Shown here: positions 58,728 through 64,000 of the stretch, piece by piece
Layout of the letters: every line of letters begins with the position of its first letter
How positions within the stretch are numbered: position 1 is the first letter of the stretch
Origin: Symbiodinium natans
Lineage: Eukaryota; Sar; Dinophyceae; Suessiales; Symbiodiniaceae
Assembly (NCBI GenBank): GCA_905221605.1
Contig: CAJNDS010002490.1
Coordinates: forward strand, 999,001-1,063,000
Direction of reading: 5' to 3'
Length of the DNA: 64,000 nucleotides
Program-made: the position numbers and the translations under genes
Notes under the pieces: generated by a model
Databases searched by the model: none
Told to the model about the DNA's origin: nothing
What the model saw: the letters and a program-made list of their open reading frames with translations, nothing else

Positions 58728-58980
58728 TAAACCCTAAACCCTAAACCCTAAACCCTAAACCCTAAACCCTAAACCCTGAACCCTAACCCCTAAACCCTAA
58801 ACCCTAAGCCCTGGACCCTAAACCCTAAACCCTAAACCCTAAACCCTAAACCCTAAACCCTAAACCGGAGCCTCCTAAGAAAACCCTAAATCCGAAAGAA
58901 AACGACCCCTATTCCCTAAATCTTGTCGCTAAACCCAGTTTAGGGTTTAGGGTTTAGGGTTTAGGGTTTAGGGTTTAGGG
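58728..58980. repeat. CCCTAAA then TTTAGGG arrays
   Basis: C-rich units at 58732-58865, G-rich units at 58938-58980, in opposite orientation 75 bp apart. Confidence 0.85.
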
Positions 58981-58987
58981 AATGTAG

Positions 58988-59076
58988 CTGGAGACTGCTT
59001 CCGTACGCTTCATGGCGAAGAGGCACTAATCCAAACTCATCGCTTTTCAACCAACGGCTCTGTTCAACATATCAAG
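58988..59076 (+). CDS. Putative exon, possibly S9 gene
   Basis: GAATGTAG to CAAG|GTTTGC. Reads GDCFRTLHGEEALIQTHRFS then TNGSVQHIK. It could be part of the N-terminal propeller of the downstream S9 gene; a second frame is open. Confidence 0.35.
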
Positions 59077-59099
59077 GTTTGCATACATGTCTGTTATCA

Positions 59100-59697
59100 A
59101 GTTTTTTTTTTTTTGTTTTTTCGTGCTGGTGTTGTCTAGTTACTGGTCTCATGCTGGGGGGGGGGGGGTTAGCAGGTGTCCTGTCCATGGTGCGCTATGT
59201 TGGAAGACCCCTCGCCCCCCGCCCCCCCCCACCCCCACTGCTTACAAGCAAACTAAATGCTTAAAGCAAGATAGGTGTGTGACCAAAACTCTGTCCAAAC
59301 AGAATCGAACACACAGATTTCGTTCCAACACATACATTTAAGGGGAAGACACTATGCAAGTAAACAAATGTGAATATTGTAACACTGCTACCACAATTTT
59401 ACTCAACCACCAGGATTGAAAACATCAAGAGTAAGAGTTCAAAGGGATGTTAAACCTTCGTCCTGTTGATATACACTACCATAAATATACATGGTACGCC
59501 ACCGCCCAAACGCTACAGTTAGGCCTGATCTTTTCAACGGAGTTTTTTTTTTTTTTTTTTTTTTGGGGGGGGGGGGGGTTACCAGATAAGTGTGTATATA
59601 TATGTATATATATATATATATATATATAGATTGTATGTATGTACGTACGTATGTGTGTATGTTTGTATGTACTATTCGAATCACATGAATTCATACA

Positions 59698-59744
<47 letters not shown>

Positions 59745-59870
59745 TGTATGTATGTATGTATGTATGTATGTATGTATGTATGTATGTATGTATGTATGTA
59801 TGTATATATACATATATATATATAAGATGTGTATATATTATACATATATGCAATGCACATGTATCAGATG
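59100..59870. repeat. Homopolymers, TA and TATG microsatellites
   Basis: T runs at 59103 and 59545, G runs at 59155 and 59565, TA repeats at 59605-59630 and 59700-59717, and about 21 TATG/GTAT units (59717-59802). These lie in the putative intron before the S9 exons. Confidence 0.85.
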
Positions 59871-59886
59871 CTTGCCACCCCGACAG

Positions 59887-59965
59887 GATTCCTTCGTCGG
59901 ACGGTACGAGTGTGCCGGCGTACCTGCTGGTTCCATCGCAAGGCTGCGAAGCTCTAACCCCAAAG
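59887..59965 (+). CDS. S9 exon A
   Basis: CCCGACAG|G to AAAG|GTTTAG. Reads IPSSDGTSVPAYLLVPSQGC. SDG-x-x-VPAYLL-x-P marks the start of the catalytic domain. The donor is repeat-derived. Confidence 0.65.
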
Positions 59966-62447
59966 GTTTAGGGTTTAGGAAGGGTTTCGGCTTTAAGCGT
60001 CTAGGGTTGAGGCTTCAGTGCTTTGGGTGTAGGGTTTAGGGTTCAGGAGGAGGGTTTGCCGAAACCTTCACCAACAACTTGGAGGACCCATGAAACCCTA
60101 AAGCCCTGGAGCCCTAAAGCCCTGGAGCCCTAAAAGCCCTAGGCTCGAAGCCCTAATGCAAAACCCCTACACCCTAAACTATGGGTCCCTTCAGGGAGGT
60201 TCATGGGGGTAGGTACCTTAGGGAAGCTGAAGGAGCCTTAGGGAGTGTATTTGGGCACGTTGGGTGACATACCCTAAACCCTAAACCCTAAATCCTAAAT
60301 CCTAAATCCCTAAACCCTAAACCCTAAACCCTAAACCTTAAACAAACCCTAAACCCCCCACCCTTGAAAACCCTCAAAAACCTAAACCCTTAACACTCTT
60401 GGGCGCGCTGGGGCGGGTCTAGGAGCCGGCGCTCTGGTGGTACGCCTGCACGACGGACCCGACCTCCGCGACAGCTGGGGCACCGATAGCTTCGATGCTT
60501 CAGGGGTCGGTTTAAGCAGAATTTTTAGAGTTTGAGGGTTTAGGGTTTAGGGTTCAGGGTTTAAGGTTTAGGGCTATATTTTTGTTACCCTCAATCCCCT
60601 ACATTATCCTTTAAAAAGCCACAGAAGTCTAACCTGCCCCAGGCCTGGCTGCTGAGCCGAGGATACGGAATCTTGCGACTTGGGCTTCATCGTACGTTGA
60701 GTAGTTTCGCAAATCCGCTGGCACGTCCCGATTCAACCCCTCAGCTAGAACTGGCTCCTCGGGCAAGTGTAGGCTTGCTGGCCGAATGTGCCCCAGAAGC
60801 TACAGGAAGGGCCTGCCTCGGCTGTGTGCTGGCGGATTACAAGTTGTGATATACCGGCGGTCCCTTTTAGGGTACCTATAAGTCTACTTACTATCTACTT
60901 ACTACGTCCCCTGACCCTCCAAGTACCCTTTTCGGGGGGGTTTCCGAGAAGAAGGATTATCGGGTTCTTAGGGGTACCCCTATTTTGGGAAATGCCCATT
61001 TGTGTTTGGGGGTTTAGGGTTTGGGGTTTAGTTAGGGTTTATCCTAGACATTAAAGCCCTAGACATCACACCGATGACGGTAAAGAGGATGCTTCCGCAG
61101 GGCAGCCCCTGTGGTGCATCTACAGAGTACTCGAGAATTGCACAAGTGCACATGCTACGTATACCTCATGCTTCATTTCTTGCTGGCATGGCACGCTCTG
61201 TCTCTCTCTCTCTCTCTCTTTTTTTCTCTCTCTCTCTCTCTCTCTCCGTCTTTGTTTCTGTCTCTCGCCTAATGTTGGACAACCCTGAGCCCGCAAAACC
61301 TTAGCAACCAGTCTCCGCGCAGACTGAGGAAGGTCAACTATCGCGGCTCGGCAGGGTTTGGCCGAGCCTGGCGCGCGAGCCGCGGATTTGCGGAGGACAT
61401 CGCCAGCGCCATCGAGTGGGCGGTTGCTGAGAGGAAGGTGCTGGGTGCAGCTCGCGCAGAAGCCGGAGCCGCCGGTGGCGTTCCGCCAGTGGCCTTGGTG
61501 GGCAGCTACTTTGGGGGCTACGCAGCGCTGCACACGGCGTCCAGGTTGAGGGAGTGGGCGGCGTGCGTCGTGGCCGCCTGTCCGGTCTGGAAAAGCGCTC
61601 ATCGGTCCTTTCCGCTGCTATATTCAGAGGGCACAACCCTAAACCCGAAACCCTAAACCCTAAACCCTAAACCCTAAATCCTAAGCCCTGAGGCCAAAGT
61701 TCTCAGAAAAGTGTTTGAGAACAGTTGAGGCCATTGCCCCACTGCAAGCGGCTCCCGGAGGAGTCTGGTCAGAGCCATACATTCCGCGTGCAGAATCCCA
61801 GGGCAACCTCGAGCCCGCCACCCTCGTCGGAGACCTTCAAGGCCTGGGTAGCCCAGTTGGTGCCCTTTGTTGCCCCTCCTCTCTCCCTCTTTTCATCTGC
61901 TTTCTTGGGGCTTCAAGGCTCCCGTATAAAGTCGCCAACCCTAAACCCTAAACCCTAAACCCTAAACCCTAAACCCTAAACCCTAAACCCTAAACCCTAA
62001 ACCGAAGGGTTACCCGCAGTCTAAGGGGGTTGCTGGGCTACCCCAAGAGGCATGGCCATGATGCTGGTCGAGTATGAGTGCGATGACTCGAATGGCCCGC
62101 TTGCTGCCAAGTTGATCCCTGTCGGCTGCGACCCGGAAGAATGGCCGACTTCGGTGCAGTACGTGCAGTATGCCGGAGAGCGAAAAGGAGGCGGGAGCCT
62201 CAAAAAGCCCGGGTTCCTCCTTGTTGCCCCCAAACTACAATGGAACCCGCTCTCAAAGGACCCTCCTAAACCCTAAACCCTAAACCCTAAACCCTAAACC
62301 CTAAACCCTAAACCCTAAACCCTAAACCTTAAACCCTAAACCCTCCAGAGCCCTAAACTCCGAAGTCTAGACTCCCAGGTGGGGTGGTGCGGCAGAACAT
62401 GCTGGATCTGTACCGGCGCATGGACTCATTCTTGCACGCGGAGCTCA
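59887..62447 (+). CDS. S9 peptidase (prolyl oligopeptidase-like) gene, C-terminal exons
   Basis: Exons carry, in the correct order, hallmarks of the catalytic domain of S9 serine peptidases (POP/acylaminoacyl-peptidase/dipeptidyl-peptidase group, which remove or process short peptides): SSDGTSVPAYLLVPS (59887-59965), VVRLHDGPDLRDSWG (60423-60505), LLSRGYGILRL (60643-60691), VNYRGSAGFG and VALVGSYFGGYAAL (61333-61630), and MLDLYRRMDSFL (62379-62447). The expected GxSxGG nucleophile region appears as GSYFGG, with an extra Phe compared with the usual GSYGGY; this may be a real change or a sequence error. Introns contain CCCTAAA arrays, microsatellites and GGTACC hairpins. The N-terminal beta-propeller and the Asp/His region are not clearly resolved. 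Very probably a real gene; whether it is intact is unknown. Confidence 0.65.
60423..60505 (+). CDS. S9 exon B
   Basis: GGTCTAG|G to AGGG|GTCGGT. Reads ALVVRLHDGPDLRDSWGTDS, matching the VV-x-x-HGGP...D-x-W region. Confidence 0.65.
60643..60691 (+). CDS. S9 exon C
   Basis: TGCCCCAG|G to ATC|GTACGT. Phase 0 joins to exon B: AWLLSRGYGILRL, matching Q-x-LA-x-RGYAVL. The join to exon D in phase is not resolved. Confidence 0.55.
60700..61310. other. Intron between S9 exons C and D (unresolved islands)
   Basis: Holds a GGTACC-type hairpin (about 60865-60990), TTTAGGG units, a TC microsatellite (61198-61248), and coding-like islands at about 60740-60855 and 61070-61133 that do not fit the S9 order and are open in more than one frame. 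Confidence 0.4.
61333..61630 (+). CDS. S9 exon D with nucleophile motif
   Basis: GAGGAAG|G acceptor; GC donor likely at 61631. Reads VNYRGSAGFGRAWRASRGFA, AEDIASAIEWAVAE and PVALVGSYFGGYAALHTASR then CVVAACPVW. NYRGS-x-GFG and the G-S-Y...GGYAAL element identify the family. A longer insert (VLGAARAEAGAAGG) precedes the nucleophile. Confidence 0.7.
61715..61860 (+). CDS. Coding-like island, possibly S9 exon
   Basis: Two frames open (EAIAPLQAAPGGVWSEPYIP, and ETFKAWVAQLVPFVAPPLSL). The position fits the region between nucleophile and Asp of S9, but no motif confirms it. Confidence 0.3.
62052..62183 (+). CDS. Putative S9 exon E
   Basis: Reads MLVEYECDDSNGPLAAKLIP then CDPEEWPTSVQYVQYAGE. The VQYVQYAGE end resembles the strand leading to the catalytic EGH of S9 enzymes. 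Edges uncertain. Confidence 0.45.
62266..62345. repeat. CCCTAAA array, about 11 units
   Basis: Lies between S9 exons E and F. Confidence 0.9.
62379..62447 (+). CDS. S9 exon F
   Basis: ACTCCCAG|G to CTCA|GTGAGC, a consensus donor. Reads VVRQNMLDLYRRMDSFLHAE, matching R-x-x-N-x-x-D-x-Y-x-R-x-x-x-FL at the C-terminus of S9 domains. Confidence 0.65.
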
Positions 62448-62472
62448 GTGAGCGTGCCGGACCCTTTCAATA

Positions 62473-62584
62473 TCCCAAAGAGCCCAATGCCCCGTTAATA
62501 ACGGAATATTTCTTAAATCATAAGAAGGATCCCTTTTATCATTAAAGGTAGTATTCCTTTTTAGGGGGTATTGGGCTCTCTGGG
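62473..62584. repeat. Introner-like element, family B, complete copy
   Basis: CCCAAAGAGCCCAATGCCCC and GGGGTATTGGGCTCTCTGGG are inverted ends. It lies in the intron after S9 exon F. Confidence 0.8.
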
Positions 62585-62589
62585 ATAGG

Positions 62590-63430
62590 GGCCTTAGTAG
62601 TTAGAAAAAGGTTTTGGGGGCGCTAGTAGAGTATAAAGGGACCATGAGGGGATACTATTCGTAATTACTCCGACCCCTATAGTATATACCCTGCTTCAGA
62701 AATAATTCTTAGAAGAAGCCCAATGGCGATATGGTCAGTTCCCAAAATGATGGTCCCTTTGTGGTTACTCCAAAAATGAGGGCTCGCCTTCTACAGGGTA
62801 AACCCCAAACGGGACCCTAATTTACGAAAATGGCCATACATAGATACGTATTGGCATGTTGGGTTCTGAGAGGAAACGCTGCTCTTGAGGTAAGACTTAC
62901 GTAGCTAGGATCCCTGTATACTTGAAAGTAGATATTTGGAACCCGTGGTTTTTTCTTGCGCGGCCGCACGCTGGGGATTGTGTAAACGTGTGGCCAACCC
63001 CCCGACGAGTTGTTCTGTTTTGTGCGCGGTCGCGTGCAGCCCTTTGCGGCGCCTTTTTTTTGGACACCTTGCAGACATGAGCGACGGCACATCAAAAAAA
63101 CAACGCGTGACCCTGTCGGGGGCATACTTGCTTTTTGTTCTGCGGTCGCGGCGCCTTTTCGGGTGCCTTGCAGACACGAGCGACCACACAGCAAAAGACA
63201 CAAAAGACAAAATGCAACAAACGACCGCGCAGCAAAAGCCACAACTTCGGCCTACTTGAAAGTCGACATTTGTGGGGAGGACCACCTGGCATTTGGGGTT
63301 TTTTAATGTAAAAAAAACCCATTTCGGGTTTAGTGTTTTGTAACGCAAAAAAAACACCATTTAGGGTTTCGGGTTTTTAGCGTGAAAAAATCCATTGAGG
63401 GCTTCGGGTTTTTTTAAATGTGAAAAAAAT
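62590..63430. other. Intron-like interval, no gene chosen
   Basis: Overlapping ORFs occur on both strands at 62817-63306 in a stretch with repeated GGTGCCTTGCAGACACGAGC-like words (63066 and 63161); this may be a small duplicated unit. TTTAGGG/TTTCGGG traces lie at 63320-63410. Confidence 0.35.
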
Positions 63431-63444
63431 ACCTATGTGTGGAG

Positions 63445-63559
63445 GACCCCGCGGCTTGCTCAGAGAGGACTTCGTGGACGAAGTGCCCTTCTTGTCGGCA
63501 GCACTTTTGCCTGCAACGGCCGGATCCAGCTCAGCGTCCGGAGAGAGCATTGAGACCAG
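63445..63559 (+). CDS. Putative exon after S9 exon F
   Basis: GTGGAG|G to CCAG|GTTTTC, or a later donor at 63590 (GG|GTGAGC). It joins in phase to exon F. Reads GLLREDFVDEVPFLSAALLP then ATAGSSSASGESIET. Strong coding character; could be a C-terminal extension. Confidence 0.5.
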
Positions 63560-63684
63560 GTTTTCAAGGAGCCAGTTTTCGGTTTTTGGGTGAGCACGGG
63601 TTCCGCAAGGGTGTAGGGGTTAGGAGGGTTTGGGGTTTAGGGTTTAGGTTTAGGGTGTAGGGTTGATTGAGGGTTTGGGGTTAC

Positions 63685-63872
63685 TTGTTACCCCAGTTGT
63701 ACCCTTTTGCACAGTTTTTGATTCAAGGTTTTCTTTTAATAAAGAAGCCAAAACTTTCAATCAGGGTACTCTCATGATAATCTGGCCAGTCTTTGGTTCA
63801 AGGTTCCCTTGTAAAGTAACCCAAAACCCCAAAAAGGGTACCCTGATTACAACTAGTTCCTGGGCTACCAAG
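63685..63872. repeat. Introner-like GGTACC element (family E), long copy
   Basis: TTACTTGTTACCCCAGTTGT at the left and CCCCAAAAAGGGTACCCTGA then GGGCTACCAAG at the right; two related halves (ATTCAAGGTTTTCTTTTAAT and GGTTCAAGGTTCCCTTGTAA) suggest a duplication or nested copy. Confidence 0.45.
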
Positions 63873-63956
63873 GAGATTGGCTTGGAGCGTGTCCTGCGGC
63901 AGTCGAAGGGCAACCTAGCTGCATCCAATGGCGTACACTGCCAGGATCCGCAAACC
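63873..63956 (+). CDS. Putative exon, unknown
   Basis: 84 nt, phase 0 both ends, GGGCTACCAAG|G to ACC|GTGAAA. Reads EIGLERVLRQSKGNLAASNG then VHCQDPQT. The acceptor is the end of a GGTACC-type element. Confidence 0.5.
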
Positions 63957-64000
63957 GTGAAAAAACAAAATCCTGAAGCCCTAAACCATAAAGCCCTAAA

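Noticed and set aside
59439-59971. Tyr-Val-Cys-Met and Ile-His-Thr repeat ORFs
   Set aside because: Artefacts of the TATG and TA microsatellites.
21300-62350. The window as a chromosome end (true telomere)
   Set aside because: Arrays occur in both orientations, are short, are separated by unique coding-like DNA and never run to a sequence end. They are interstitial.

Overview
The window is eukaryotic nuclear DNA, most probably from a dinoflagellate. The evidence is: (1) plant-type telomeric heptamers (TTTAGGG/CCCTAAA) scattered through the sequence in both orientations; (2) relics of ISXO2/IS1595-like and Copia-like transposons of the kind common in Symbiodiniaceae; (3) many very short putative exons on one strand whose borders look like AG|G acceptors and GT (sometimes GC or GA) donors; (4) families of small inverted-repeat elements that sit exactly at putative intron borders, i.e. 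introner-like elements, which are known from dinoflagellates. The species cannot be fixed from sequence alone. No rRNA, tRNA, CRISPR or prokaryotic operon was seen.

Layout. 1-6.7 kb is a transposon graveyard: two halves of an ISXO2-like transposase in opposite orientation, a Copia RNase H piece between them, perfect palindromes and a 42-bp tandem repeat. 6.7-7.25 kb holds the first telomere-like arrays. 7.25-14.6 kb is a distinct CT-rich block with a codirectional series of seven small ATG-to-stop ORFs (72, 49, 238, 266, 103, 35 and 99 aa) separated by long pyrimidine-rich spacers; none matches a family I recognise, and one carries four Trp-rich repeats plus a Cys/His cluster. 14.8-16.7 kb has an exact 191-bp duplication and two head-to-head retrotransposon fragments. 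17-21 kb is mostly featureless, with a few ORFs.

From 21.3 kb to the end the DNA is a mosaic of telomere-like arrays, introner-like hairpins and short coding islands. Two islands series are anchored by homology: a PDZ-domain gene (about 34.3-38.3 kb, with further PDZ motif exons near 43.2 kb) and an S9 (prolyl-oligopeptidase/acylaminoacyl-peptidase-like) gene (about 59.9-62.45 kb). In both, conserved motifs are split across introns filled with TTTAGGG-type repeats and resume in frame. A third, unidentified gene can be chained across about 49.1-54.1 kb. The repeat unit itself offers a donor-like GTTTAG and an acceptor-like TTTAG|G, and putative exons use both. The most interesting hypothesis is therefore that telomere-type repeats and several introner families have colonised, and may define, introns here.

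Limits: many islands are shorter than 100 bp and are open in more than one frame, so individual unanchored exons are tentative. No database search or transcript data were used.
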